Shown here piece after piece: positions 30,737 to 39,715 of a stretch of 64,000 nt of DNA. The position numbers and the translations under genes are program-made. The notes beneath the pieces were generated by a model. The model ran no database searches, was not told the DNA's origin, and was given only the letters and a program-made list of their open reading frames with translations. The first letter of the stretch is position 1, and each line of letters begins with the position of its first letter. The stretch is from contig CAJUFK010000005.1 in NCBI GenBank assembly GCA_910585535.1, positions 1 through 64,000 of the forward strand, given 5' to 3'. The DNA comes from an uncultured Angelakisella sp. Lineage in GTDB: Bacteria > Bacillota > Clostridia > Oscillospirales > Ruminococcaceae.

Positions 30737-31522
30737 ATGCTTCAGGGAATTTTAGTCGTCTCCGGCGTTGGCTTGGCAGCCGGTGTCCTCCTTGTCATCG
30801 CTTCCAAGTTCATGTTCGTTCCGGTGGATGAAACCGCCGAGAAGGTTCGGGCCTGCCTGCCCGGCGCAAACTGCGGCGCCTGCGGCTTTGCAGGGTGTGA
30901 TGGCTACGCCGATGCCCTCTCCAAGCGGGATGGCACCGTAAAGCCCAACCTCTGCACCCCCGGCGGTGAAGCTGCCGCCAAAGGGATCTGTGAAGTGCTG
31001 GGAATCCCCTTTGAAGGGGTTAAGGCGGTAAAGTCTATGGTCCGCTGCACCGGCGATTTTGACACCAGCACCTACCAGATGGATTACGAGGGCCCCAAGA
31101 CCTGTAAGGCCTGCAGCACCTTCTTCCAGGGCCGGCGCAGCTGCGCCTATGGCTGCCTGGGTTACGGCGACTGTGTGGAAGCCTGCCAGTTTAACGCCCT
31201 GTCCATCCAGAACGGTCTGGCCGTGGTAGACCGGAACCTCTGCACCGGCTGCGGCGCCTGCGCCAAGGTCTGCCCCAACCACCTCTTTGAGATGATCCCC
31301 GACAGCAGCATCGTCTGGGTGGGCTGCGCTTCCCACGACAAGGGCGGCACTGTCCGGAAGATCTGCTCCGTCGGCTGCATCGGCTGCATGAAGTGCCAAA
31401 AGACCTGTGAGTACGGCGCCATCACCGTCACAGGAAACCTGGCCCACATCGACCCCGAAAAATGCACCAACTGCGGCGCCTGCGTTGAGGTCTGCCCGGT
31501 TCATGTCATCCACAAGCTGTAA
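30737..31522 (+). CDS. rnfB: Rnf complex subunit B
   Basis: A 261-residue iron-sulfur subunit that receives electrons from, or gives them to, ferredoxin. One N-terminal membrane anchor (GILVVSGVGLAAGVLLVIA), then the Fe-S domain CLPGANCGACGFAGCDGYAD, then further Cys clusters including CTGCGACAKVCPNHLF, CIGCMKCQKTCEYGAI and CTNCGACVEVCPVHVI. The number of clusters is typical of acetogen/Clostridia RnfB. AAGGAGG precedes the ATG. It closes the operon before a strong terminator. Confidence 0.97.
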   Translation: MLQGILVVSGVGLAAGVLLVIASKFMFVPVDETAEKVRACLPGANCGACGFAGCDGYADALSKRDGTVKPNLCTPGGEAAAKGICEVLGIPFEGVKAVKSMVRCTGDFDTSTYQMDYEGPKTCKACSTFFQGRRSCAYGCLGYGDCVEACQFNALSIQNGLAVVDRNLCTGCGACAKVCPNHLFEMIPDSSIVWVGCASHDKGGTVRKICSVGCIGCMKCQKTCEYGAITVTGNLAHIDPEKCTNCGACVEVCPVHVIHKL

Positions 31523-31536
31523 TTCAATAGGCATTC

Positions 31537-31577
31537 AAAGCCTGTCCTTCCTTCGGGAAAGGGCAGGCTTTTCCCGT
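31537..31577 (+). terminator. Terminator of the rnf operon
   Basis: Stem AAGCCTGTCCTT / AAGGGCAGGCTT with a TTCGG-containing loop and a TTTTCCC tail. Confidence 0.9.
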
Positions 31578-31586
31578 CTTTTCTCG

Positions 31587-31615
31587 TTGATTTCCGCCGC
31601 CCTTTATGCTATCCT
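31587..31615 (+). promoter_or_regulatory. Promoter of the ankyrin-like gene
   Basis: TTGATT (31587-31592), 17-base spacer, TATCCT (31610-31615) with an upstream TATGC extension. Confidence 0.55.
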
Positions 31616-31735
31616 TTTGGGTGAACAAAAGAATAAGAAGCTGGATTCACAACCGTTTGACGTCATCTGGCCGGGTCTTTTGCCGCTCATCTGGCATCCC
31701 CCGTCTATGAATCTAGCTTCTAAGGAGGTCGAAAG

Positions 31736-32578
31736 ATGAAAAAACTGTTTACCATGATCCGCCGGGGCGACCTGGAGGAGGTCGCCCGGATCCTGGACAA
31801 AAAGCCGGCGCTTATCGCCTGCACCGCCACCGCCCCGCCGAAGAAGGACCACGGCCAATCCCCGCTGATGGTGGCCATCAAGGCGGGCCGGCCGGAGGCG
31901 GCGAACCTGCTGCTGGACTACAAGGCGGATGTCAACTTCAAGGAGCAGCCCAATCCCTACGACCCCTACGGCCAGTCCGCCCCCATCTGGCTGGACGCCC
32001 TTTGCCAATGTGTCCACAGCGCCAGGCAGGTGGTGACGGCGGATGGCAACATCATCACCGAGGAAAAGGAGCGGCAGTCCATCCAAAGGGCGGAGACCTG
32101 GTTCGCTCTCCTCCGCCGGATGCTGGAGCTGGGCCTGGACCCCAACCAGAAGGCGGAAAAGAGCCATTACTACGCCGGCGCCCCCCGGAACGCCTGGGTA
32201 GGGGTGCTGGACGAGTACGACTATTTCGCCAGAGAAAACCTGAGTGGATGGTCCTATGCTCTGTATTCCGAGGACAACCGCCGCCTGCGGGAGATGTGCA
32301 GGGCCATCTTTGACCTGCTGCTGAAGCACGGGGTGGACATCCACGACATCCCGGAGGGGGAGCAGGACACCCGGGCCCTGCTGCTGCGGAACATCTCGGA
32401 GGGGCGGGAGCTTTTGGAGGGCTTCCCCGACCTGGAGCCCCGGGAGCCTTACCCCGTTACCTATCGGGGAAAGACCACCATGGTGACTCCTCTATCTCCG
32501 GAGAAGAACCGGAAGCGTTACGAGACAAAGTGGGGAGAGATGGCGGACATTTTGCGCCCCTATTATCAAAAAGGCTGA
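31736..32578 (+). CDS. Ankyrin-repeat-like protein
   Basis: A 280-residue cytoplasmic protein. The N-terminus (MIRRGDLEEVARILDKKPAL, then GQSPLMVAIKAGRPEAANLL, LDYKADVN) is an ankyrin repeat pair; a later repeat-like part is FDLLLKHGVDIHDI. Between them is a helical insert. No enzyme motif is seen. TAAGGAGGTCG precedes the ATG. It is a single-gene unit with its own promoter. Ankyrin proteins of this form often act as binding or immunity proteins, but no partner is visible here. Confidence 0.75.
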   Translation: MKKLFTMIRRGDLEEVARILDKKPALIACTATAPPKKDHGQSPLMVAIKAGRPEAANLLLDYKADVNFKEQPNPYDPYGQSAPIWLDALCQCVHSARQVVTADGNIITEEKERQSIQRAETWFALLRRMLELGLDPNQKAEKSHYYAGAPRNAWVGVLDEYDYFARENLSGWSYALYSEDNRRLREMCRAIFDLLLKHGVDIHDIPEGEQDTRALLLRNISEGRELLEGFPDLEPREPYPVTYRGKTTMVTPLSPEKNRKRYETKWGEMADILRPYYQKG

Positions 32579-32636
32579 CCTTGGCCGGGAGCAGAGAAAA
32601 ATTCCCTAAAATCTCCAAATATAGCAGGAAAATGAT

Positions 32637-32665
32637 TTGTTTTTTTTGGTGGGCAGTGCTATAAT
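32637..32665 (+). promoter_or_regulatory. Promoter of the coiled-coil gene
   Basis: TTGTTT (32637-32642), 17-base spacer, TATAAT (32660-32665), about 70 bases before the start codon. Confidence 0.75.
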
Positions 32666-32735
32666 AAGAAAATAGCGTAATCCACTTTGGGAGAGGACTC
32701 CCAAAAGCGATAAAGAAAATGACTGGAGGTAAATG

Positions 32736-33461
32736 ATGGAGCAGCAGAAAGTTTTTCCCACCGCTTGTTTCGGGTTCGATAAAAAGGTGGTTCTGGATTA
32801 CATATATGAACAGGACACCGCCGCCAAGGCCAGGGAAGCGGAGCAGGAAGAACATGCCGCCAAGCTGGAAGCCCAGGTTGCAGAACTCCAGGGGACCATT
32901 GAGGAGCTGAACGCCCAATGTGAACTGATGCAGTCCCAGCTTTATGGAGAAAGGGAGACCACCGCAGCCATTCGAGCCAACTACGAAAAACTGAAATCCG
33001 ACGCGGACCAGCTGGTCCAGGTGGCGCGGAACAAGGACAAGGAACTCCAAATCCAGCTGGAACTGAACAAGCAGCTTCAGGGCCGCAACAGTGAGCTGGA
33101 AAGCCGCCTTGCCGCCGCCCGGGAGGAGCAGCAGGAGGAAGAGGAGAGCCCCACCCCCCAGGAACTTCTGGAGGAGGCGGAAGCCAGGGCTGCCGCCATC
33201 CTGGAAAAGGCCCGGAAGGAGGCCGCCGGCATTCGTGAGGCCGCTGCGGCCAGAGAAGCGGATCACACCGCTGAGATTGCCCGGCTTCAGGACGAGCTTA
33301 GCCAGATCAAGGAATCGGTAGGGAAGACCCTTTCCCAGCTGGAGGGAGAGATCTCAAAGCTTCACGGGGATAAGGGGGCCCAGGAGGAAAGCCGTTTTTT
33401 TCCCCCAGTGTCCGGTCAGCAGGAGGCCGGACGGGTCAAGGTAAAAAAGGTCCGCAGGTAA
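32736..33461 (+). CDS. Coiled-coil protein, possibly DivIVA-related
   Basis: A 241-residue protein with a short globular N-terminus (VFPTACFGFDKKVVLDYIYE), then a long coiled coil rich in A, E, K, L and Q (residues 30-205) and a basic tail (VKVKKVRR). The N-terminal FGFDKK.V.DYI pattern recalls the membrane-targeting head of DivIVA/GpsB-like proteins, but the match is weak. The second of two adjacent ATGs is preferred because GGAGGT is 6 bases away. It lies just upstream of cdaA. Confidence 0.7.
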   Translation: MEQQKVFPTACFGFDKKVVLDYIYEQDTAAKAREAEQEEHAAKLEAQVAELQGTIEELNAQCELMQSQLYGERETTAAIRANYEKLKSDADQLVQVARNKDKELQIQLELNKQLQGRNSELESRLAAAREEQQEEEESPTPQELLEEAEARAAAILEKARKEAAGIREAAAAREADHTAEIARLQDELSQIKESVGKTLSQLEGEISKLHGDKGAQEESRFFPPVSGQQEAGRVKVKKVRR

Positions 33462-33562
33462 GATATTACACCAAAAAGAGTGTAATCCAGGTGCTGAAGG
33501 AGCGTCTGACCAGGGAGTTGACCAGGCTCCTGTAATGTAACTGGGAGAGGAGAGGTTTGCCG

Positions 33563-34456
33563 ATGCCGTTATTGCAGTCTGCTGCCGACGATTTTTGGAT
33601 CACCCTTAGAGAGATGGTGACAGGGGCGATCAGTACCTTTCGTGTTCAGGACGCCTTCGATATTCTCATTATGGCTTTCCTCATCTACCATCTCATCGGC
33701 CTTCTTCGGGAGACCCGGGCCGGGCAGCTTCTCAAAGGTGTCTTCGGGATCCTTCTCCTTTACTTTTTCGCCTATGTCTTGGAACTCTACACCCTGCGTA
33801 CCGTTATGGAAATGGTGGTTCGGTACGGGGCGCTGGTGCTGTTGGTGCTGTTCCAGCCGGAACTTCGCAAGGTGCTGGAGCAGGTAGGGCGGACCTCCAT
33901 CTCCAACCTTTCGGTGTTTGCGCCCAATATGAGCGCCGGCGAGTACGAACGCAAGCAGATGATAAAGACGATTAACGCAATCTGCGACAGCTGCGCTATC
34001 CTTTCCAAAGAGCAGATCGGCGCCCTGATCGTCCTGGAACGGGAGACCAGAATCGGGGATATTATCTCTACCGGTACCATTATCGATTCCCAGCCCAGCG
34101 CGGACCTTATCAAGAACGTGTTCTTTCCCAATTCCCCACTCCATGACGGGGCATTGGTCATCCGGAGCCGCCGCCTTTACGCAGCGGGATGCTTTCTGCC
34201 CCTTTCCGACAACTACGACATCAGCAAGGCCCTGGGGACCCGGCACCGAGCGGCGCTGGGAATGAGTGAAGTTTCCGACGCCCTGATCGTGGTGGTTTCG
34301 GAGGAAACCGGCAATATCACCGTGGCCCAAAACGGCAAGCTGGACATTGGCATCACCGTCAGCACCCTTAGCGCCATCCTTTATCGGGAGTTCGTCACCG
34401 AGGAAAAGGAATCCACCGCAGAAAAGAAGAAGCTGTTCAGGAGGTCCAGAAAATGA
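33563..34456 (+). CDS. cdaA: Diadenylate cyclase CdaA
   Basis: A 297-residue membrane enzyme making c-di-AMP from two ATP. Three N-terminal membrane helices (DAFDILIMAFLIYHLIGLLR; LLKGVFGILLLYFFAYVLEL; a third to about residue 95) precede the DAC domain. Catalytic motifs are DGA in NSPLHDGALVIR and RHR in GTRHRAALGMSE, with the VVSEETGNITVAQNG end. An in-frame TTG 6 bases upstream has poorer spacing to GAGAGGAGAGG. It overlaps cdaR by 4 bases, the standard cda arrangement. Confidence 0.96.
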   Translation: MPLLQSAADDFWITLREMVTGAISTFRVQDAFDILIMAFLIYHLIGLLRETRAGQLLKGVFGILLLYFFAYVLELYTLRTVMEMVVRYGALVLLVLFQPELRKVLEQVGRTSISNLSVFAPNMSAGEYERKQMIKTINAICDSCAILSKEQIGALIVLERETRIGDIISTGTIIDSQPSADLIKNVFFPNSPLHDGALVIRSRRLYAAGCFLPLSDNYDISKALGTRHRAALGMSEVSDALIVVVSEETGNITVAQNGKLDIGITVSTLSAILYREFVTEEKESTAEKKKLFRRSRK

Positions 34457-35697
34457 AACTGCCGACCCTTTCGGGCCTTCTGAAAAAGCCCAGCTATACC
34501 ATGATCCTTTCCATTTTAATCGCTGTAATGGCATGGTTCGTAGTCATCAACACCGCCCCGGACCAGGAGCGCACCGTGACGGTGCGGGGGGTTCCGGTGG
34601 ATACCTCTACCAACGCCCTGGCAAGTCTGGGATTAAATGTCATTGAAGGCGGCGATCCATGGGTATCGGTCCGGGTAAAGGGCCGGGTCATCGATGTGGG
34701 AAACCTGGAGCCCGAGGACATTCAGGTCACCGCCAGCTTTGCCGATATTGTAGGGGCGGGAACCTACGATCTGCGCCTTACCGCAACAACTTCCGCCGGT
34801 ACCGTGGAGGCCATCACCCCGCCCACCATCACCATGACATTTGACCGCGAGGTCAACAAGGAGATCCCGGTGATTGTGGATGTAAACGGTCTTTCCGTGC
34901 CGGAAAACGATTATATCTTGGGTTCCGTCTCCGCCAGCCCTTCCTCGGTGGTCATTCGGGGGCCGGAAAAGGAGGTCAGCCGCATCACCCGGGCGGTGGT
35001 CCATGCCGACCTAAGCGAACCCCTCACCCGGTCCCAGGTGATCTCCTCAAATATCTCCCTGATAAACAGCGAAGATGAGGAGGTTACCAGCGGACATATC
35101 ACCAGCGATTTCACCGCCGCTGACATTACCATCCCGGTCAAGCGCAAGGTGGAACTGCCCCTTCGGGTCTCCTTTATCAACGTCCCCGAAGGCTTCCCCC
35201 TGGAGGAACTGGAGTATACCCTTTCCAACGAGACCATTGTGGTGGCGGCCCAGGAACGGTCCATCGCCAACACAACAGAGATCATCGCCGGGGTCATCGA
35301 TTTTGAGCAGCTGGATCTCACCGAGCAAAGCACTTATACTTTCCGGGTGCGGCTCTCCGACGACTTTGTAAACATCGAAAACATCGAAAACGTGGTGGTG
35401 GAGTTTGATATCGAAGGCCTGGCCTCCACCTATCTGAATCTAAATCAGTTTTATATCGTCAATGAGCCCAGCGGCTTTACAGTGAGCTCTATGACCCAGT
35501 CCCTTTATAACGTGAAGATCATCGGGGAGGAAAAGGCGGTCAAGGCCCTGAAATCCGGGGACTTTATGGTGACCATCGACCTGTCCGACCGGGATGTTCA
35601 GGTGGGGCAGTACGAGGTGCCGGTGAATATCTCCGCACCCACCCAGGGGAAGGTGTGGGCCCTGGGGGCGCACACAGCGGTTATCAATATTCAATAA
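34453..35697 (+). CDS. cdaR: CdaA regulator, YbbR-domain protein
   Basis: A 414-residue extracytoplasmic protein with one N-terminal membrane helix (MILSILIAVMAWFVVINTAP) and four consecutive YbbR-type beta domains (residues about 40-400), each with the pattern (V/I)...(V/I)P...G and PSSV-type turns, e.g. VSASPSSVVIRGPEKEVSRI. It regulates CdaA from outside the membrane; a 4-base overlap with cdaA couples their translation. The family usually carries three to four such domains. A terminator follows. Confidence 0.92.
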   Translation: MKLPTLSGLLKKPSYTMILSILIAVMAWFVVINTAPDQERTVTVRGVPVDTSTNALASLGLNVIEGGDPWVSVRVKGRVIDVGNLEPEDIQVTASFADIVGAGTYDLRLTATTSAGTVEAITPPTITMTFDREVNKEIPVIVDVNGLSVPENDYILGSVSASPSSVVIRGPEKEVSRITRAVVHADLSEPLTRSQVISSNISLINSEDEEVTSGHITSDFTAADITIPVKRKVELPLRVSFINVPEGFPLEELEYTLSNETIVVAAQERSIANTTEIIAGVIDFEQLDLTEQSTYTFRVRLSDDFVNIENIENVVVEFDIEGLASTYLNLNQFYIVNEPSGFTVSSMTQSLYNVKIIGEEKAVKALKSGDFMVTIDLSDRDVQVGQYEVPVNISAPTQGKVWALGAHTAVINIQ

Positions 35698-35701
35698 AAA
35701 T

Positions 35702-35738
35702 TGGGCCTGTCCAGGAAAGGGCAGGCTCAACTTTTGGA
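35702..35738 (+). terminator. Terminator after cdaAR
   Basis: Stem TGGGCCTGTCC / GGGCAGGCTCA with a short loop and CTTTT tail, immediately after the stop codon. Confidence 0.8.
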
Positions 35739-35755
35739 ATTGCAAGGAGCCTTTT

Positions 35756-37339
35756 ATGACGGTTTTTGTAAACGATATTTCGGTTGGTCTTTTGGAGGAC
35801 CAGGAGGACCGCTGGCAGCAGGCGCTGAATAAGGCAGGGCTGCGCCCGGACCAGGTAAAGGGCTTTTACACCGCCAAACGATCGGTGGACGCCCGGCGAA
35901 AGGACCGCATCCGTTTTTTGTATACCATCGCTTTGGAATTAAAGGAAGGGGTGCGGCCCAAACTGCGGGAGGGGGTCCGTCCCGCCCCGGAGACTGCGCC
36001 CCTCCGTCCGGCGCCTGGGGCAAAGCCGATGGAAAACCGCCCGGTGATCGCCGGCTTCGGCCCGGCAGGGATGTTCTGTGGGCTCCTTTTGGCGCGGATG
36101 GGCTACCGCCCCATCATCCTGGAACGGGGCCAGGCCATGGAGGATCGGGTGAAAGCGGTGGAGGCCTTCTTCGCCGGGGGATCCCTCCGGGAGGAAAGTA
36201 ATGTCCAGTTTGGGGAAGGGGGAGCGGGGACCTTCTCCGACGGAAAACTGACCACACGGATCGGCGATCCCCGGTGCCGCTTCGTTTTGGAGGAGTTTGT
36301 CCGCTTCGGCGGACCGGAGGAACTGCTTTGGGAGCAGAGGCCCCACATCGGCACCGACCGCCTCCGGGACATTGTGGTAGGCTTTCGCCGGGAGATTGAA
36401 AAGCTGGGGGGAGAAGTTCGCTTCGGCACAAAGCTGGAAGGCGTCACCCTGAAAAACGGGTCTGTCACAGGGGTTACAGCGGGAGGCGTCAGCTTTCCAA
36501 CAGAAAACCTGGTGCTGGCGGTGGGCCACAGCGCCCGGGACACCTTTGCTATGGTCCGGGATCTGGGTCTGGAGCTTATGGCCAAACCCTTTTCGATTGG
36601 GGTCCGTATAGAACACCTCCAAAGGGAGATTGACCGGGGTCTCTACGGGGAATGGGCGGGACACCCCCTCCTCCCCAAGGGGGAGTACCAGCTAAGCCAC
36701 CGAAACCAGGAGGGCCAGGCGGTGTATACCTTCTGTATGTGCCCAGGGGGCCTGGTGGTCCCCGCCGCCTCGGTGGAGAAAACGGTGGTAACCAACGGCA
36801 TGAGCAACTACCTTCGGGATGGGGAGAACGCCAATGCCGCTCTGGTGGCCTCGGTGGACAGCCGGGACTTCGGGGAGGACCCCATGGCAGCTTTGGCCTG
36901 GCAGGAGCAGCTGGAGCGTACCGCCTGGCAGCTCACCGGGAGTTACCGGGCCCCGGCCCAGTCGGCGGGGGACTTTTTAGCCGGCAAGCCGGGATACACC
37001 CAAGGCAGGGTAAGGCCCACCTACGCCGTCGGGGTGGAGGGGGCAGATTTCGACAAGCTGTTTCCGCCCCGGGTGACGGAGCAGCTTCGCCTGGGCCTTC
37101 GGATCTTTGGCCGGCGGCTCCCGGGCTTTGACGCCCCGGACAGCTTTCTCACCGGGCCGGAGACCCGGACCTCTTCGCCCATTCGGGTCTGCCGGGACAA
37201 GAACCTTCAGGCCGCCCGGGCCCGGGGCCTCTGGCCCTGCGGGGAGGGGGGTGGCTACGCCGGGGGCATCACCAGCGCTGCCGTGGACGGCCTGTGGGTG
37301 GCAGAGGGGATCATCGGGGAATGCGCTCCGCCGGATTGA
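35756..37339 (+). CDS. FAD-dependent oxidoreductase (COG2509 type)
   Basis: A 527-residue flavoprotein. An N-terminal lid domain (residues 1-95) precedes the dinucleotide-binding GFGPAGMFCGLLLARMG. Further family marks are NVQFGEGGAGTFSDGKLTTR, PHIGTDRLRD, the CMCPGG stretch and the C-terminal FAD motif GEGGGYAGGITSAAVDGL. Such proteins are widespread in Firmicutes, but the substrate is unknown. CAAGGAGCC precedes the ATG. It is a single gene between a terminator and the recJ promoter region. Confidence 0.9.
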   Translation: MTVFVNDISVGLLEDQEDRWQQALNKAGLRPDQVKGFYTAKRSVDARRKDRIRFLYTIALELKEGVRPKLREGVRPAPETAPLRPAPGAKPMENRPVIAGFGPAGMFCGLLLARMGYRPIILERGQAMEDRVKAVEAFFAGGSLREESNVQFGEGGAGTFSDGKLTTRIGDPRCRFVLEEFVRFGGPEELLWEQRPHIGTDRLRDIVVGFRREIEKLGGEVRFGTKLEGVTLKNGSVTGVTAGGVSFPTENLVLAVGHSARDTFAMVRDLGLELMAKPFSIGVRIEHLQREIDRGLYGEWAGHPLLPKGEYQLSHRNQEGQAVYTFCMCPGGLVVPAASVEKTVVTNGMSNYLRDGENANAALVASVDSRDFGEDPMAALAWQEQLERTAWQLTGSYRAPAQSAGDFLAGKPGYTQGRVRPTYAVGVEGADFDKLFPPRVTEQLRLGLRIFGRRLPGFDAPDSFLTGPETRTSSPIRVCRDKNLQAARARGLWPCGEGGGYAGGITSAAVDGLWVAEGIIGECAPPD

Positions 37340-37408
37340 GAAGGGGGCGCTTCTTTGAGGAAATAAGGATCGCCTGCGGTTCTTTTGCTTAGACCGGCCA
37401 AAGAGTCT

Positions 37409-37606
37409 ATGATGACGGATACATATTTTGCAGCTTTCTTTGCAGGACCGGGTTGGGATGAGGCTGCCATACACCTCCAGGAAGAAGAAACTACGGCTTT
37501 CCCACAGGTGGGGGAACGGGATTCTATCTATTCTGAAAAGGCTGTCTCTGTCCAGATGGAGCGGTATGAAAGCTGCTTCCGGAAGATAGGATATGGGAAA
37601 GCGTGA
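37409..37606 (+). CDS. Possible small protein in the gap before recJ
   Basis: A 65-codon frame beginning MMTDTYFAAFFAGPGWDEAA with a charged, soluble-looking product. The Shine-Dalgarno is weak (AAAGAG) and no family is recognised. It lies in a 339-base gap (37340-37678) that otherwise contains the recJ promoter. The mixed amino-acid composition is the only argument for it, so it may be non-coding. Confidence 0.25.
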   Translation: MMTDTYFAAFFAGPGWDEAAIHLQEEETTAFPQVGERDSIYSEKAVSVQMERYESCFRKIGYGKA

Positions 37607-37614
37607 GGTTGTTC

Positions 37615-37643
37615 TTGCGTATCCCGTGAAAACATGGTAAAAT
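37615..37643 (+). promoter_or_regulatory. Promoter of the recJ-relA operon
   Basis: TTGCGT (37615-37620), 17-base spacer, TAAAAT (37638-37643), about 35 bases before the recJ start. Confidence 0.7.
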
Positions 37644-37678
37644 AACCCTTGTATCTACAAGAAAGGAGGCGGCGCCCC

Positions 37679-39715
37679 ATGGAATTCAAGCCCTGGAAGA
37701 TCGCGGTACACCGGCGAAAGAACGCCGCCTCCCAGGCGGACGGGCTCCCCGGCTTTCTCCAGGCCGTTTTGGAGGGACGGGGGTTTGGGGAACCGGAAAC
37801 CGCCCGGGAGTTTTTGGAGGGACCGGAAGGATTTCACGATCCCATGGCCCTGGCCGATATGGACAAAGCTGTGGCCCGGGTGCGCCGGGCCATCCAGGAG
37901 AACGAGAAGATCCTGGTCTATGGTGATTACGACTGCGACGGGGTTACCGCCACGGTGATCCTATACGACTACCTGGAAAATGCCGGGGCGGATGTCCTTT
38001 ACTACATCCCAGCCCGGGAGGAGGAGGGCTACGGCCTCAACAAGTCCGCCATCGACAAGATGAAGGAGGCTGGAGTGGCCCTTATCATCACAGTGGACAA
38101 CGGCATCACCGCCCTGGAGGAGGTCGCTTACGCCGGAAGTCTTGGCATCGATGTGGTGGTCACAGACCACCACCGCCCGGGGGAAACCCTCCCGGAGGCG
38201 GTGGCCGTAGTGGATCCCCACCGAAGCGACTGCACCTATCCCTTTCCGGATCTTTGCGGGGCCGGAGTGGCCTTTAAGCTGGTCTGCGCCCTGGAGGAAG
38301 ACGCCGAGGGGATGCTTCTGGAGCATTACGGGGACCTTTTGGCCATTGGAACAGTGGCCGATCTGGTACCCCTTACCGGTGAGAACCGCGCTTTAGTAAA
38401 GGCGGGAATCGCCCTTCTGGCCGAGAGCGAAAACCTGGGGATCCAGGCCCTGGCCCGAAGAGCAGGGCTGGATCTTTCCGCCATCACCTCGGAGAATATC
38501 GCCTTTGGCATCGCCCCCCGGATTAACGTCACCGGGCGCATCGGCTCGGTGGACCAGGCGGTGGAGCTGCTCCTTTGCCGGGACGAGGACCGGGCCGCCC
38601 AGCTGGCAGGGGAGATCTGCGCCCTTAACGACCGGCGGAAGGAACTGGAAGGGGCGATCATACAGGACATTCAACTGCTGCTGGAAAGGGAGCCCCAGCT
38701 TTTGGACCGCCGGGTGCTGGTCCTCTCCGGAGAGGGGTGGAATCCCGGCGTCATCGGCATCATTGCCGCCCGGCTGGTGGAACGGTATGGAAAGCCCTGC
38801 CTCCTCCTTTCCATCCTGGACGGGGAGGCCAGAGGCTCCGCCCGAAGCGTGGAGGGGTTCTCCATCATCGAGGCCATCCGTTCCCAGGCAGAGTATCTGG
38901 AAAAGTGCGGCGGTCACCCCATGGCCGCAGGGCTCACCCTTCCAAAAGAAAATATTTCGGCCTTTGCTCAGGGACTGGAGGATTACGCCCGGGAACAGTA
39001 CCCGTCGATGCCCCTGCTCACCCTTGGGGTGGATACCATCGTGCGCCTGGGGGAGGCCACCCTGGACAACGCAAAACAGCTGGAACGGCTGGAGCCCTTT
39101 GGCTGCGGAAACCCCCAGCCGGTGCTTGCCCTTGTAGGCGCCAAGGTGGCAAAGCTTGTCCCCATGGGGAAGGAGGGGAACCACCTTCGCATCACCCTGG
39201 AGCAGGACGGGATCTCCGCCCAGGCGGTGCTGTTTGGCACAGGTCCGGAGTATTTCCCCCTGGAAGAGGGAGAACTTGCCGATGTGGCCTTTGTCCTTTC
39301 GGTAAACACCTTTAACGGGAGCCAGCGGCCCCAGCTGCGGATCCTCTCCATCCGGCCCCACGGCTTCGATATGGCCGGCAAGCTGAAAACAGGAGCCGCC
39401 TACCAAAGCCTTCGCCGGGGCGAGGAACCGGAAGAGCCCCTTACCTTTAACCGGGAGGACCTTACGGTGGTGTTTCGCTGGCTTCGCAGCCACGCCCCCT
39501 GGAAAAAGGGGACGGATCTGCTGGCCCACCGTCTGGGGAACAGCTCCAGCTATGGCAAGGTGCTGGCCGCCCTGGATATTTTGTGCGAACTGGGGCTGAT
39601 CTCCAGAAAAACCCAGCGGGGAGCGGAGACCATTGAGGTGCTTCCCGCAGCCGGGAAGGCGGAGCTGGACGCCTCTCCCACCTATCGGATATTCCAGGAG
39701 AAGTTGGTGAATTGA
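37679..39715 (+). CDS. recJ: Single-stranded-DNA-specific exonuclease RecJ
   Basis: A 678-residue 5'-3' exonuclease of recombinational repair. DHH-domain motifs are YGDYDCDGVTATVILYDYLE (motif I), VDNGI, TDHHRPGETLP and VVDPHRSDCTYP; the DHHA1 region contains CGGHPMAAGLTL; the OB fold and C-terminal extension follow. ATG 37679 is chosen because GAAAGGAGG precedes it and the family N-terminus begins at MEFKPWKI. The stop codon overlaps the relA start (TGATG). First gene of a five-gene operon. Confidence 0.96.
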   Translation: MEFKPWKIAVHRRKNAASQADGLPGFLQAVLEGRGFGEPETAREFLEGPEGFHDPMALADMDKAVARVRRAIQENEKILVYGDYDCDGVTATVILYDYLENAGADVLYYIPAREEEGYGLNKSAIDKMKEAGVALIITVDNGITALEEVAYAGSLGIDVVVTDHHRPGETLPEAVAVVDPHRSDCTYPFPDLCGAGVAFKLVCALEEDAEGMLLEHYGDLLAIGTVADLVPLTGENRALVKAGIALLAESENLGIQALARRAGLDLSAITSENIAFGIAPRINVTGRIGSVDQAVELLLCRDEDRAAQLAGEICALNDRRKELEGAIIQDIQLLLEREPQLLDRRVLVLSGEGWNPGVIGIIAARLVERYGKPCLLLSILDGEARGSARSVEGFSIIEAIRSQAEYLEKCGGHPMAAGLTLPKENISAFAQGLEDYAREQYPSMPLLTLGVDTIVRLGEATLDNAKQLERLEPFGCGNPQPVLALVGAKVAKLVPMGKEGNHLRITLEQDGISAQAVLFGTGPEYFPLEEGELADVAFVLSVNTFNGSQRPQLRILSIRPHGFDMAGKLKTGAAYQSLRRGEEPEEPLTFNREDLTVVFRWLRSHAPWKKGTDLLAHRLGNSSSYGKVLAALDILCELGLISRKTQRGAETIEVLPAAGKAELDASPTYRIFQEKLVN